Positions 18,925 through 28,388 of a DNA stretch of 64,000 nucleotides are shown here, in pieces. Under the pieces are notes generated by a model, which saw only the letters and a list, made by a program, of their open reading frames with translations, was not told the DNA's origin and did no database searches. Both the position numbers and the translations under genes were made by a program. Numbering within the stretch: position 1 is the stretch's first letter; every line of letters starts with the position of its first letter. The DNA comes from Rhizobium rhizoryzae (GTDB taxonomy: Bacteria > Pseudomonadota > Alphaproteobacteria > Rhizobiales > Rhizobiaceae), in assembly GCF_011046895.1 (NCBI RefSeq), contig NZ_CP049250.1, positions 2,950,501-3,014,500 of the forward strand, given 5' to 3'.

Positions 18925-19944
18925 TCAAAGCTGTAATTCGCGACTGTGCGTCACGTACCAATCCACGAAGGCGGCGACGCCCGCATTCAGGTCGATTTCA
19001 GGCTTTTTACCTGTCAACGCCACCAGCAGATCCGGTGACGCATAGGTTCGCGGCACATCCCCCTGCTGCATCGGTAGCATTTTGCGCTTGGCCTTCATGC
19101 CCAGCACGGATTCGATGGTTTCAATGAAATCCAGGACGCTGACGGGCTGACCACCGCCGATATTAACAACCCGAAATGGCCCCTGATGCGAGAGAGTGTC
19201 CCGCACCCCGTTTGCCGTAACCCGATTCCCCTCCGCGGGAACCACGTGCGACAGATCGATTATACCGCTGACGAGATCGTCGATGTAAGTGAAGTCGCGA
19301 CTCATGCGCCCCTCCCCGTAGATTTCGATTTCTCTGTCTTCCAGTATCGCCTTCACGAACTTGAAAAGTGCCATATCAGGCCTCCCCCACGGCCCGTAGA
19401 CAGTGAAGAACCTGAAGGCGGTGATCGGCAAGCGATGCAGATGCGCATAGGTGTGCGCCATCAGTTCCATGCTTTTCTTTGTCGCTGCGTAGAAACTCAG
19501 CGGTTCGTCAGTCTTGTCGCTTTCTGAAAACGGGATTGATTCGTTCGCGCCATAGACCGACGATGTCGAAGCCAGCATGAGGTGCCGAACACCCACCTCT
19601 CGCGCGAGTTCAAGGACGTTCCAGGATCCGAGCAGGTTTGAATCCAAATAGGCGCGAGGGTTTTCAAGGCTGTAGCGAACGCCGGCCTGGGCCGCGAGGT
19701 GGATCATCACATCAGGTTGGCCGTGGTCGCACGCACTGTACAACGTTTCACGATCCTCAAGCATGCCGATGACCGGACGGAAGGACGGAAATTGCGCCAG
19801 TGCGGCGTGGCGACCTTCCTTGAGCTTGAGATTATAATAGGGTGTCAAACCATCGAAGCCGGTCACCCGATGCCCATCCTCCAACAGACGGCGTGCAAGA
19901 TGGAAACCGATAAACCCGGCCGTACCCGTTACAAGATAGTGCAT
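18925..19944 (-). CDS. lpsL: NAD-dependent UDP-glucuronate 4-epimerase-like protein
   Basis: This is a 339-residue short-chain dehydrogenase/epimerase. It has the Rossmann motif GTAGFIG at the N-terminus, the active-site segment STSSVYGAN and the YxxxK pair in FYAATKKS. The pattern [19 protein letters not shown] is typical of the UDP-glucuronate C4-epimerases that make UDP-galacturonate for lipopolysaccharide or capsule. Its neighbours are tRNA genes and a diguanylate cyclase, so context does not add to the assignment. Other nucleotide-sugar epimerase specificities are possible. Confidence 0.8.
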   Translation of the reverse strand: MHYLVTGTAGFIGFHLARRLLEDGHRVTGFDGLTPYYNLKLKEGRHAALAQFPSFRPVIGMLEDRETLYSACDHGQPDVMIHLAAQAGVRYSLENPRAYLDSNLLGSWNVLELAREVGVRHLMLASTSSVYGANESIPFSESDKTDEPLSFYAATKKSMELMAHTYAHLHRLPITAFRFFTVYGPWGRPDMALFKFVKAILEDREIEIYGEGRMSRDFTYIDDLVSGIIDLSHVVPAEGNRVTANGVRDTLSHQGPFRVVNIGGGQPVSVLDFIETIESVLGMKAKRKMLPMQQGDVPRTYASPDLLVALTGKKPEIDLNAGVAAFVDWYVTHSRELQL

Positions 19945-20060
19945 GTGTGAAAAAGCTTCCCGTTAATCGGCCGGGATAAGAGTACAATCATTGCTGCAAA
20001 GCAACAGTCCGGGTTGGCACCTCTCCTTGGCAGCTTGCTAAAGTTGGTCTGACACGGCCT

Positions 20061-21320
20061 TCATTGAGCGCCTGCGGTACGGTGAGAGAGCGATATTGCG
20101 GTATTCAGTTGAAGTGGTTTGCCGGATCTTGCGTCCTCTCCGCGTTGATTCGTGACGCAGGAAATATTCAGGCCATCGTGCAGCGCAGTCCGGTTTCGTC
20201 CGGCATTCTTGGCAAAATAGAGCGCCTTGTCGGCGCGGGACAGCATTTCGTCCAGGATAATTGGAATCGGCCCGCCAGCAATTGCAATGCCTGCGCTGGC
20301 CGTCGCAGATAGAAGAGTCCCTTGTTCCGTTGCAATCTGCTGTCTCATGAAGGTCAGGCGAATCGCTTCCGCCAGGCCTACTGCCTCCGCACGACTTCCA
20401 ATTGGCACGACACAGGCGAATTCCTCACCGCCCATTCGCCCAAACTCGCCTCGCAGACCTATGCACGATTGGGCGGTGGCGCAAAACTCGGCCAGCACCC
20501 GATCACCTGTCATATGACCGCTTTGGTCGTTGATCTGTTTGAAATTATCGAGGTCAAACAGGATGAGTGCGAGTTGAGTGCGTTGGCTGGCAACGTGTTG
20601 CCGCACTATGTCAAAGCGCTGCAGGAAGCCGCGTCGGTTCAAAACGCCCGTGAGAGGATCGGTGACAGCAGCTCTTTCAAGTCGCTCCTCGGATTTCACC
20701 ATCAACATTCTCGCCCCGAGCATCAGCCCCGCCAACAGACATATGATATTGCCCACCGAAGACATAAGCAGGTTGGGCATCTGCGCGAAGGCGACCGGCT
20801 TGCTGACCAGAACCTGGACGCCCATGTTGATCATGATCAGCGACTGGCAACAAGCGACCAGCGCGAACACACGCCGCACGTAAGGAACTGGCCTCTGGCC
20901 AGTGAGAAGGAGATAGGCAAGTATCAGGTATCCTGCGGCCGAAGCCCATTGTATCAGCGCCGATCGTAGCCAGAAGTACGGATAGATTTGCGGCAAGCAT
21001 ACGACAATCGGATAGAGCAAAGCAGGAACGAGGAGCCACACCCGCACCTTGACTCCGTCGTAGACGCAAACGCCTAGTCCCCAGCAGGCAATGCCGAGAA
21101 GAATCAGCTCGTTGCCGAGAACGATGGACGTGAAGTCCGGTATGATACCACGCAGGCCGACGAGACATACGCCAATCCCATGACAGGCAAAACCGAGTCC
21201 CCACAGCCCCATGACGGTGTGGCTTCGATTGTGCAGCCATGCTGCGATCAGTAAAAACGCGAGCGTAAGCGCTTCTGCTGCCCACAGAAGCATGCCTGTC
21301 ATCGCATCCATAGTCATCAT
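20061..21320 (-). CDS. Membrane-bound diguanylate cyclase (GGEEF)
   Basis: This 419-residue protein has about six transmembrane helices (residues 8-205) followed by a GGDEF domain. The domain start DPLTGVLNRRGF is near residue 221 and the active-site motif is GGEEF at 297-301, so it should make cyclic di-GMP. The residues where an RxxD inhibitory site would sit read GLRG, so product feedback inhibition is probably missing. There is no EAL domain. Polar adhesin output in agrobacteria is c-di-GMP controlled, and a polysaccharide cluster lies 16 kb away, but a direct link is speculative. Confidence 0.88.
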   Translation of the reverse strand: MMTMDAMTGMLLWAAEALTLAFLLIAAWLHNRSHTVMGLWGLGFACHGIGVCLVGLRGIIPDFTSIVLGNELILLGIACWGLGVCVYDGVKVRVWLLVPALLYPIVVCLPQIYPYFWLRSALIQWASAAGYLILAYLLLTGQRPVPYVRRVFALVACCQSLIMINMGVQVLVSKPVAFAQMPNLLMSSVGNIICLLAGLMLGARMLMVKSEERLERAAVTDPLTGVLNRRGFLQRFDIVRQHVASQRTQLALILFDLDNFKQINDQSGHMTGDRVLAEFCATAQSCIGLRGEFGRMGGEEFACVVPIGSRAEAVGLAEAIRLTFMRQQIATEQGTLLSATASAGIAIAGGPIPIILDEMLSRADKALYFAKNAGRNRTALHDGLNISCVTNQRGEDARSGKPLQLNTAISLSHRTAGAQ

Positions 21321-21451
21321 CCTGCGTGATTGTTGCCGCAGTTTATGCAGGGCAGAGCTTAAAACCTCGTTTCGGTTGTGATCTGTTTGCTAACGATCAC
21401 GCTATAGAAGAGGTGAAAACTACAAGCAGTTAAGGATATCCGGTACGGAGT

Positions 21452-21482
21452 CTTGAAGTACCCGGCTTTCACACTCTATGTA
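21452..21482 (+). promoter_or_regulatory. Candidate sigma-32 (heat-shock) promoter of clpP
   Basis: CTTGAA (21452-21457) is followed after 16 bases by CTCTATGTA (21474-21482). This resembles the alphaproteobacterial RpoH pattern CTTG ... CYTATNT and lies about 70 bases before the clpP start. Heat-shock control of clpP is established in many proteobacteria; its use here is inference. Confidence 0.5.
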
Positions 21483-21553
21483 GGGATGAGACCAAATCAG
21501 AGACGATTCCGGGCGGAAACGCCGTCGGGCGCCGGATGAGACAAAGGAACACC

Positions 21554-22186
21554 ATGAGAAATCCAGTTGATACCGCTATGGCCTTGGTGCCGATGGTCGT
21601 CGAGCAGACCAACCGCGGCGAGCGCTCCTACGATATCTACTCGCGTTTGCTGAAAGAGCGGATCATCTTCCTGACAGGCCCTGTCGAAGATCATATGGCG
21701 TCTCTGGTCTGCGCGCAGTTGCTCTTCCTGGAAGCGGAAAACCCGAAAAAGGAAATTGCGCTCTACATCAACTCGCCGGGTGGCGTTGTGACCGCCGGTA
21801 TGTCGATCTACGACACGATGCAATTCATCAAGCCAGCTGTTTCCACGCTTTGTATCGGTCAGGCTGCGTCTATGGGCTCGCTGCTGTTGGCTGCTGGCGA
21901 GAAGGGCATGCGTTTTGCCATGCCAAACTCCCGTATCATGGTTCATCAGCCATCCGGTGGCTTCCAGGGCCAGGCATCTGACATCGAGCGCCATGCTCGC
22001 GACATATTGAAGATGAAAAAGCGTTTGAACGACGTGTACGTGAAGCATACCGGCCGTACATACGAAGAAGTGGAAAAGACGCTGGATCGTGACCACTTCA
22101 TGGATAGCGACGAAGCGCTCGAATGGGGCGTTGTGGACAAGATCCTCACCACGCGCCTGGAACTGGAAGGTGGCTCTGCCTCTTAA
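21554..22186 (+). CDS. clpP: ATP-dependent Clp protease proteolytic subunit
   Basis: This 210-residue serine peptidase forms the double heptameric barrel of ClpXP and ClpAP. The catalytic serine is in GQAASMGS and the histidine in IMVHQPSGG, and the oxyanion region INSPGG is intact. The start at 21554 has a good ribosome site (AAAGGA) and the protein begins [13 protein letters not shown], as in other rhizobia; a start six codons upstream is less likely. It lies 286 bases before clpX, a conserved order. Confidence 0.97.
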   Translation: MRNPVDTAMALVPMVVEQTNRGERSYDIYSRLLKERIIFLTGPVEDHMASLVCAQLLFLEAENPKKEIALYINSPGGVVTAGMSIYDTMQFIKPAVSTLCIGQAASMGSLLLAAGEKGMRFAMPNSRIMVHQPSGGFQGQASDIERHARDILKMKKRLNDVYVKHTGRTYEEVEKTLDRDHFMDSDEALEWGVVDKILTTRLELEGGSAS

Positions 22187-22212
22187 GGCAAAGCTGTAGT
22201 CGACAAAGTGTT

Positions 22213-22239
22213 ACCCCGTATTCGACCGCAACGGGGTTT
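22213..22239 (+). terminator. Hairpin after clpP
   Basis: ACCCCGT (22213-22219) pairs with ACGGGGT (22231-22237) and is followed by only a short T-run. It could act as a weak terminator or attenuator between clpP and clpX. Confidence 0.5.
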
Positions 22240-22345
22240 CAACTGACGACGAACGCGGTAATAATATCTATTAATGCTGTGTTGAATTATTATGACATAG
22301 CATGCGGTATTGAAGGGGTTGCGTTGCCACCGCATCAGGGACCGT

Positions 22346-22440
22346 TAAGTTCCTGTTCGGTAGAGTGCCCCAGAAACGGGTTGGCGTGGCTCTTAGCACG
22401 AGAGCCGGCCCACCGGCATAGGAACTCTCCGAGCCTGGGG
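22346..22440 (+). other. Potential structured RNA leader of clpX
   Basis: Three complementary pairs lie in 95 bases: AGTTCC (22348) with GGAACT (22421), CCCCAG (22368) with CTGGGG (22435), and a local hairpin GGCTCT (22388)/AGAGCC (22401). The first two cross each other, so they must be alternatives or a pseudoknot. The region ends 32 bases before the clpX start. Whether it folds in vivo is not known. Confidence 0.35.
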
Positions 22441-22472
22441 ACAGGCGATCGGTGTGCTGGAAGGAAAGTGAT

Positions 22473-23750
22473 ATGAGCAAGGTCAGCGGCAGCAACGGCG
22501 GCGACTCGAAAAACACGTTGTATTGTTCCTTCTGCGGCAAAAGCCAGCACGAGGTCCGCAAGCTGATTGCCGGACCGACCGTGTTCATCTGCGATGAATG
22601 CGTTGAACTGTGCATGGATATCATCCGCGAAGAGAACAAGAGCTCAATGGTGAAGTCCCGTGATGGCGTTCCGACGCCGCAGGACATCATCAAGGTTCTG
22701 GATGAATACGTCATCGGTCAGCAGCAGGCGAAAAAGATCCTGTCCGTAGCCGTCCACAACCACTACAAGCGCCTGGCGCACGCTTCAAAGAACGGCGATG
22801 TGGAACTGGCGAAGTCCAACATCATGCTTGTCGGCCCAACCGGATGCGGCAAGACCTACCTCGCCCAGACGCTCGCGCGAATCATCGACGTGCCATTCAC
22901 CATGGCTGACGCAACGACGTTGACGGAAGCTGGCTATGTTGGTGAAGATGTCGAAAACATCATTCTGAAACTGCTTCAAGCTGCCGACTACAATGTCGAG
23001 CGGGCACAGCGCGGAATCGTCTATATCGACGAAGTCGACAAGATTTCGCGCAAGTCTGACAACCCGTCGATAACGCGAGACGTGTCGGGCGAAGGCGTTC
23101 AGCAGGCCCTCCTGAAGATCATGGAAGGCACTGTTGCATCCGTTCCACCTCAGGGCGGCCGCAAGCATCCTCAGCAGGAATTCCTGCAGGTTGATACGAC
23201 AAACATTCTCTTCATCTGCGGCGGCGCATTTGCGGGCCTGGACAAGATCATTTCGGCGCGTGGCGAGAAGACCTCTATCGGTTTCGCTGCGACCGTGAAG
23301 GCGCCGGATGACCGCCGCGTAGGCGAGGTTCTGCGCGAACTGGAACCAGAAGATCTGGTGAAGTTCGGCCTTATTCCGGAATTCATTGGCCGTCTGCCGG
23401 TTCTGGCGACGCTGGAAGATCTGGACGAGGATGCTCTGATCCAGATCCTGTCCGAGCCGAAGAACGCTCTGGTAAAGCAGTATCAGCGTCTGTTCGAGAT
23501 GGAAGATGTCGAACTGACCTTCCACGAAGATGCGCTCCGCGAGATTGCTCGTCGGGCCATCATTCGCAAGACCGGGGCGCGCGGTTTGCGCTCGATCATG
23601 GAAAAGATCCTGCTGGACACCATGTTCGAACTTCCTGCGCTGGAAGGCGTTCGCGAGGTCGTTATCTCTGAAGAGGTCGTCCGCGGTACGGCGCGTCCGC
23701 TTTACATCTACGCCGACCGTCAGGAAGAAAAGGCAAACGTCTCAGCCTGA
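22473..23750 (+). CDS. clpX: ATP-dependent Clp protease ATPase subunit
   Basis: This is the AAA+ unfoldase of ClpXP, 425 residues, which delivers substrates such as cell-cycle regulators to ClpP. The N-terminal zinc-binding domain has four cysteines (CSFCGKS and CDECVELC). Walker A is [12 protein letters not shown] and Walker B is VYIDEVDKI. The start at 22473 follows AAGGAAAGTGAT and gives the usual MSKVSG N-terminus. Lon follows after about 350 bases. Confidence 0.97.
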   Translation: MSKVSGSNGGDSKNTLYCSFCGKSQHEVRKLIAGPTVFICDECVELCMDIIREENKSSMVKSRDGVPTPQDIIKVLDEYVIGQQQAKKILSVAVHNHYKRLAHASKNGDVELAKSNIMLVGPTGCGKTYLAQTLARIIDVPFTMADATTLTEAGYVGEDVENIILKLLQAADYNVERAQRGIVYIDEVDKISRKSDNPSITRDVSGEGVQQALLKIMEGTVASVPPQGGRKHPQQEFLQVDTTNILFICGGAFAGLDKIISARGEKTSIGFAATVKAPDDRRVGEVLRELEPEDLVKFGLIPEFIGRLPVLATLEDLDEDALIQILSEPKNALVKQYQRLFEMEDVELTFHEDALREIARRAIIRKTGARGLRSIMEKILLDTMFELPALEGVREVVISEEVVRGTARPLYIYADRQEEKANVSA

Positions 23751-23767
23751 TCTTACTTCGATTTGCG

Positions 23768-23787
23768 AGGGGGCCTGCTGGCCCCTT
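23768..23787 (+). terminator. Rho-independent terminator after clpX
   Basis: GGGGCC (23770-23775), loop TGCT and GGCCCC (23780-23785) form a very strong GC stem extended by one A-T and one G-T pair; it begins 18 bases after the clpX stop. The T-run after it is weak (TTCGCTATCTTT). Confidence 0.65.
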
Positions 23788-24003
23788 CGCTATCTTTAAC
23801 ACCCGCGCAGGGTTCAATCCCGTCGAGGGTGGGGCGATAGGTGTCGGAGCGTTGCTTCCTGACCGGCCCGAACGATCAGGAGCGTTGGCCAGAACTTCAT
23901 GGCACTGCTGGCTCCTGATTCTGTATGCTGAAATCAGTCACGCGTAAGCATCCGGCCCTATGCTCGACCTTTCCACAGCCGCCTCGCGGATAGCTGTGCA
24001 AGG

Positions 24004-24032
24004 CTTGAAAACTGCGTCCGGAACCTCCACTT
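24004..24032 (+). promoter_or_regulatory. Possible heat-shock promoter of lon
   Basis: CTTGAA (24004-24009) is followed after 14 bases by CCTCCACTT (24024-24032), which loosely matches the RpoH consensus CTTGAA-N13-15-CCCCATNTA. It lies 70 bases before the lon ATG. The match is weaker than in front of clpP. The rest of the 350-base clpX-lon gap shows no gene. Confidence 0.35.
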
Positions 24033-24101
24033 TGGAGAAGACAGAAAGTCCAGCCTTTAACTGGACGGCTCCCGGAAACGGGAAGAGTGAAAGGAAATGT
24101 T

Positions 24102-26522
24102 ATGACGAATACAGCGTCGGCGCATCAGGACGGAAGTATTTATCCGGTTCTGCCTCTGCGCGATATTGTGGTTTTCCCCCACATGATCGTACCTCTGTTC
24201 GTCGGGCGCGAGAAATCCATTCGCGCACTGGAAGAGGTTATGGGTTCTGACAAGCAGATCATGCTCGTCACCCAGATCAATGCGGGTGATGACGACCCGG
24301 ATCCTTCCGCCATCCATAAGGTTGGTACAGTCGCGAACGTGCTGCAACTGCTGAAGCTACCCGACGGCACCGTAAAGGTTCTGGTCGAGGGCCGGGCGCG
24401 TGCAGAGATTTCGGATTACACCGCCCGGGAAGAATTTTATGAGGCGCAGGCCTCCGTTCTCAGCGAACCCGTCGAGGATCCGGTTGAAGTCGAAGCCCTT
24501 GCACGCTCTGTGGTTTCGGAATTCGAAAACTACGTGAAGCTGAACAAGAAGATTTCTCCGGAAGTCGTCGGTGCGGCTAGCCAGATCGAAGATTATTCGA
24601 AATTGGCGGACACTGTTGCATCCCACCTCTCCATCAAGATCACCGAGAAGCAGGAAATGCTGGAAACGGTGAGCGTGAAGATGCGTCTCGAAAAGGCGCT
24701 CGGTTTCATGGAAGGCGAGATCTCGGTGCTTCAGGTCGAGAAGCGCATTCGTTCGCGCGTCAAGCGCCAGATGGAAAAGACGCAGCGCGAATATTACCTG
24801 AACGAACAGATGAAGGCGATCCAGAAGGAACTCGGCGACGGCGAAGACGGCCGTGACGAGATGGCCGAACTGGAAGAGCGCATCAACAAAACCAAGCTCT
24901 CCAAGGAGGCCCGCGAGAAGGCGGATGCTGAACTGAAGAAGCTGCGCCAGATGAGCCCGATGTCTGCGGAAGCGACGGTAGTTCGCAACTACCTCGATTG
25001 GCTGCTGACGATTCCGTGGAACAAGAAGTCGAAGGTCAAGATCGATCTGCACAATGCGGAAAAGATCCTGGATCAGGACCATTTTGGTCTCGACAAGGTC
25101 AAGGAGCGTATCGTCGAGTATCTCGCCGTGCAGGCCCGCGCGACCAAGATCAAGGGGCCAATCCTGTGCCTCGTAGGTCCTCCGGGCGTCGGCAAAACCT
25201 CGCTCGCACAGTCGATCGCCAAGGCGACCGGCCGCGAATATGTGCGCATGGCGCTGGGCGGCGTGCGGGATGAGGCCGAGATTCGTGGTCACCGCCGCAC
25301 CTATATCGGCTCCATGCCCGGCAAGGTCGTGCAGTCGATGAAGAAGGCAAAACGGTCGAACCCGCTCTTCCTGCTCGACGAGATCGACAAGATGGGCATG
25401 GACTTCCGTGGCGATCCATCATCGGCTCTTCTCGAAGTGCTCGATCCGGCTCAGAACTCCACCTTCATGGATCACTACCTGGAAGTGGAATATGACCTTT
25501 CTGACGTGATGTTCATCACGACCGCGAACACGCTGAATATCCCTGCCCCGCTCATGGACCGCATGGAGATCATCCGGATCGCCGGTTACACGGAAGATGA
25601 GAAGCGCGAGATCGCGAAGCGCCACCTTCTGCCGAAGTCAATCAAGGAGCACGCGTTGAAGCCGGAAGAGTTTTCCGTCAGCGACGACGCCCTGACCGCG
25701 ATCATTCAGCAGTACACCCGTGAAGCCGGTGTCCGTAACTTCGAACGTGAACTGATGAAACTCGCACGTAAGGCCGTGACGGAGATCATAAAGGGCAACA
25801 CGAAGACCGTCGAGGTCACCGCCGCGAACATTCACGATTATCTCGGCGTTCCGCGGTTCCGCCACGGTGAAGCTGAGCGTGAAGATCAGGTCGGGGTCGT
25901 CACCGGTCTTGCCTGGACCGAGGTCGGAGGCGAATTGCTGACGATCGAAGGCGTCATGATGCCGGGCAAGGGTCGCATGACCGTAACCGGCAACCTGAAG
26001 GACGTGATGAAGGAATCGATTTCTGCGGCGGCATCCTATGTCCGTTCGCGTGCTGTCGACTTCGGAATCAAGCCGCCGCTCTTCGACAAATCGGACATCC
26101 ATGTCCACGTTCCGGAAGGCGCAACGCCAAAAGACGGTCCGTCCGCTGGTATCGCAATGGCAACTGCCATCGTGTCCATCATGACGGGAATTCCGATCTC
26201 CAAGGATGTCGCCATGACGGGGGAAGTCACCCTGCGTGGTCGGGTTCTGCCCATCGGTGGTCTGAAGGAAAAGCTTCTCGCTGCACTGCGCGGTGGCATC
26301 AAGAAGGTTCTGATCCCGGAAGAGAACGCGAAGGATCTGGCGGATATCCCGGACAACGTGAAGAACAACATGGAGATCATCCCTGTATCGCGGATGGGTG
26401 AGGTTCTGGAGCATGCGCTCCTGCGCAAACCGGAGCCGATTGAATGGGATGGAACGGTTGAAACGACGGTCATTGCTGCTGTTGACGGCAGCGACGATAC
26501 GGGTGCGACTGTCGCTCATTGA
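24102..26522 (+). CDS. lon: ATP-dependent protease La
   Basis: This is the homo-oligomeric AAA+ protease that removes damaged and short-lived regulatory proteins; 806 residues. It shows the N-terminal LON substrate-binding domain, a coiled-coil stretch, Walker [13 protein letters not shown] near residue 355, Walker [10 protein letters not shown], and the serine-lysine protease domain with catalytic serine in [12 protein letters not shown] and the lysine in [10 protein letters not shown]. The start at 24102 has the ribosome site AAAGGAAATGTT. Length is normal. Confidence 0.98.
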   Translation: MTNTASAHQDGSIYPVLPLRDIVVFPHMIVPLFVGREKSIRALEEVMGSDKQIMLVTQINAGDDDPDPSAIHKVGTVANVLQLLKLPDGTVKVLVEGRARAEISDYTAREEFYEAQASVLSEPVEDPVEVEALARSVVSEFENYVKLNKKISPEVVGAASQIEDYSKLADTVASHLSIKITEKQEMLETVSVKMRLEKALGFMEGEISVLQVEKRIRSRVKRQMEKTQREYYLNEQMKAIQKELGDGEDGRDEMAELEERINKTKLSKEAREKADAELKKLRQMSPMSAEATVVRNYLDWLLTIPWNKKSKVKIDLHNAEKILDQDHFGLDKVKERIVEYLAVQARATKIKGPILCLVGPPGVGKTSLAQSIAKATGREYVRMALGGVRDEAEIRGHRRTYIGSMPGKVVQSMKKAKRSNPLFLLDEIDKMGMDFRGDPSSALLEVLDPAQNSTFMDHYLEVEYDLSDVMFITTANTLNIPAPLMDRMEIIRIAGYTEDEKREIAKRHLLPKSIKEHALKPEEFSVSDDALTAIIQQYTREAGVRNFERELMKLARKAVTEIIKGNTKTVEVTAANIHDYLGVPRFRHGEAEREDQVGVVTGLAWTEVGGELLTIEGVMMPGKGRMTVTGNLKDVMKESISAAASYVRSRAVDFGIKPPLFDKSDIHVHVPEGATPKDGPSAGIAMATAIVSIMTGIPISKDVAMTGEVTLRGRVLPIGGLKEKLLAALRGGIKKVLIPEENAKDLADIPDNVKNNMEIIPVSRMGEVLEHALLRKPEPIEWDGTVETTVIAAVDGSDDTGATVAH

Positions 26523-26556
26523 GCATCATAGGGTGTAGATTATGCACCTCTTGTGG

Positions 26557-26586
26557 AAAAAGGCCGGTATTTCACCGGCCTTTTTT
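26557..26586 (+). terminator. Rho-independent terminator after lon
   Basis: A five-base A-run plus AGGCCGGT-type arm pairs with ACCGGCC and is followed by six T. It is a classical terminator 35 bases after the lon stop. Confidence 0.9.
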
Positions 26587-26710
26587 GTGAAAACTGCTGA
26601 GAGCCCCTTGTTTTTCAGGCAATCGCAGAGCTTTTGGTTGGGCGAAGGGCGGCATGAATCGTTGCCCCGACTAGGTCCATTTGTGTGAAACCATTGAAAG
26701 GGGTGGAAAC

Positions 26711-26986
26711 ATGAACAAGAACGAATTGGTATCCGCCGTTGCTGAAAAGGCTGGTCTGTCCAAGGCAGACGCCGCATCGGCTGTTGACGCAGTTCTCGAT
26801 GCCGTTCAGGCTGAACTGAAGAACGGTGGCGATGTTCGTCTCGCAGGCTTCGGTAGCTTTTCCGTATCGCGCCGCGAAGCTTCGAAGGGCCGTAATCCAT
26901 CGACCGGCGCTGAAGTTGATATCCCGGCTCGTAACGTTCCGAAGTTCTCGGCCGGCAAGGGCCTGAAGGACGCCGTCAACAGCTAA
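26711..26986 (+). CDS. hupB: DNA-binding protein HU
   Basis: This is a 91-residue HU-family nucleoid protein that bends and packages DNA. It begins MNKNELVSAVAEKAGLSK and contains the DNA-contacting beta arm RNPSTGAEVDIPAR, typical of HU rather than IHF. The ATG at 26711 follows a GGGGTGG ribosome site. It lies downstream of lon behind a terminator, a common arrangement in proteobacteria. Confidence 0.97.
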   Translation: MNKNELVSAVAEKAGLSKADAASAVDAVLDAVQAELKNGGDVRLAGFGSFSVSRREASKGRNPSTGAEVDIPARNVPKFSAGKGLKDAVNS

Positions 26987-27032
26987 GGCTATTTAGCATG
27001 CGTTTTCCGAAGCGCAGCTGTTTTGAAGATCC

Positions 27033-27057
27033 AAGCCCGGCCATCGTGCCGGGCTTT
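27033..27057 (+). terminator. Rho-independent terminator after hupB
   Basis: AAGCCCGG (27033-27040) pairs with CCGGGCTT (27049-27056) around an eight-base loop, followed by a short T-run. It is 47 bases after the hupB stop. Confidence 0.75.
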
Positions 27058-27139
27058 CCATTTGATGGCGAACCGTTGACTTGTTATCGGTGTGATCCGG
27101 GGTCGACAGTTGCGGCCAGCAGTAACGACGGATATCTCC

Positions 27140-28036
27140 ATGAACGCGCACCAGCCGAAAAGCCTGATCCGCTCTCCTGCCATACTGGGCGCGCTCTTCA
27201 TGATCCTGGCAGGGATTGTGTTTGCAGCGATCAATGTTCTGACCCAATGGCTGGCCATGGTACTGCACTTTCCAGCCTCCTCCATGGCGTTCTGGCAATA
27301 TGCCATTGCAACAGCCTTCTCCTTGCCCTTGCTGATGAAGCTTGGGATCAGGGCAATGCGAACGCGCCATCCGATCCGTCACCTGCTTCGCGTCGTCCTG
27401 GCCGCTCTGGGAGTTCAGGCCTGGGCCTACGGTCTGGTGACTGTCCCGATCTGGCAGGCGATTGCCCTTGTCATGACGTCGCCGTTCTTCGTCATCATCG
27501 GCGCCCGTCTGTTTCTGGGCGAGACTGTTGGTCTGCACCGTTGGTCGGCAACCGCAATCGGCTTTACAGGCGCTATGATCATTCTACAGCCTTGGGCAGA
27601 CAGCTTTTCAGCAACCGCGCTCCTACCCGTTCTGGCTGCTCTGCTCTGGGGCGGTTCATCCCTGATCATGAAGAACCTGACGCATCATGAACCGGCCGAG
27701 ACCGTCACGATCTGGTTGTTCGTGCTGCTGACACCCATCAATGCCGCTCTTGCCTTTGGTACCGGCTTTGCCCTGCCACAGGCCTCAACGCTTTGGCTAC
27801 TCGTTCTGGCGGGCTTCTTGACCGCTATCGGGCAATATCTACTCACGCTCGCTTACAGCGTTGCCGACGCCGCTTACGTGCAGCCGTTCGATGACCTGAA
27901 GTTGCCGCTCAACGTGCTCGCTGGCTGGGTCGTGTTTGGTTATGCGCCGAGCGGGTATCTGTGGCTGGGCGCACTGCTTATTCTGGGGGCGTCGTTGTCG
28001 CTGATGCTGAAAGAGGCACGGCAGCAGCAGCGGTGA
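27140..28036 (+). CDS. EamA-family (DMT) transporter
   Basis: This 298-residue inner-membrane protein has about ten hydrophobic helices arranged as two EamA repeats (residues ~12-140 and ~150-290). Such drug/metabolite transporters export amino acids, metabolites or drugs. The substrate cannot be read from the sequence. The start at 27140 is chosen over a non-hydrophobic upstream extension of 16 codons. Its stop codon directly abuts the stop codon of the convergent cupin gene, with no terminator hairpin between them. Confidence 0.85.
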   Translation: MNAHQPKSLIRSPAILGALFMILAGIVFAAINVLTQWLAMVLHFPASSMAFWQYAIATAFSLPLLMKLGIRAMRTRHPIRHLLRVVLAALGVQAWAYGLVTVPIWQAIALVMTSPFFVIIGARLFLGETVGLHRWSATAIGFTGAMIILQPWADSFSATALLPVLAALLWGGSSLIMKNLTHHEPAETVTIWLFVLLTPINAALAFGTGFALPQASTLWLLVLAGFLTAIGQYLLTLAYSVADAAYVQPFDDLKLPLNVLAGWVVFGYAPSGYLWLGALLILGASLSLMLKEARQQQR

Positions 28037-28381
28037 TCACAGTCGAATCACGTAGTCCTTGCGAGTCGTTTCAATGACTTCCCAGGTTCCCTTGAACCCT
28101 GGTCTGAGGATCAGCCTGTCGCCCGCCTTGAGATGAATGGGCGCGCCACCATCTGGGGTCACGACGGAATGGCCTTCAAGAATATGGAAATACTCCCATT
28201 CGTCATAAAGAATACGCCATTTGCCGGGCGTTGATTCCCAAATCCCGGCATAGACGCCGCCATCCGCCTCTTCAACATTCCATGTCCGGAACCGCGGCTC
28301 ACCGGAAATCAGCCGATCAGGCGCTGGCGCGCCCTCCTCCGGCTCAATGGATGCAATATCAAAGCGGACGACGTCGTTCAT
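28037..28381 (-). CDS. Small cupin-domain protein (DUF861 type)
   Basis: This 114-residue single-domain cupin resembles the C-terminal cupin of ureidoglycine aminohydrolase-like proteins. The core reads GKWRILYDEWEYFHILEG and KAGDRLILRPGFKGTW, which matches the (S)-ureidoglycine aminohydrolase cupin family. Metal ligand histidines are few, so enzymatic activity is uncertain. It is 7 bases after metY on the same strand and probably co-transcribed with it, although no pathway link is evident. Confidence 0.8.
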   Translation of the reverse strand: MNDVVRFDIASIEPEEGAPAPDRLISGEPRFRTWNVEEADGGVYAGIWESTPGKWRILYDEWEYFHILEGHSVVTPDGGAPIHLKAGDRLILRPGFKGTWEVIETTRKDYVIRL

Positions 28382-28388
28382 CTTATCC

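Noticed and set aside
24087-26522. Long minus-strand frames opposite lon
   Set aside because: Lon shows all expected motifs; the antisense frames are shadows with His/Arg/Leu-rich composition.
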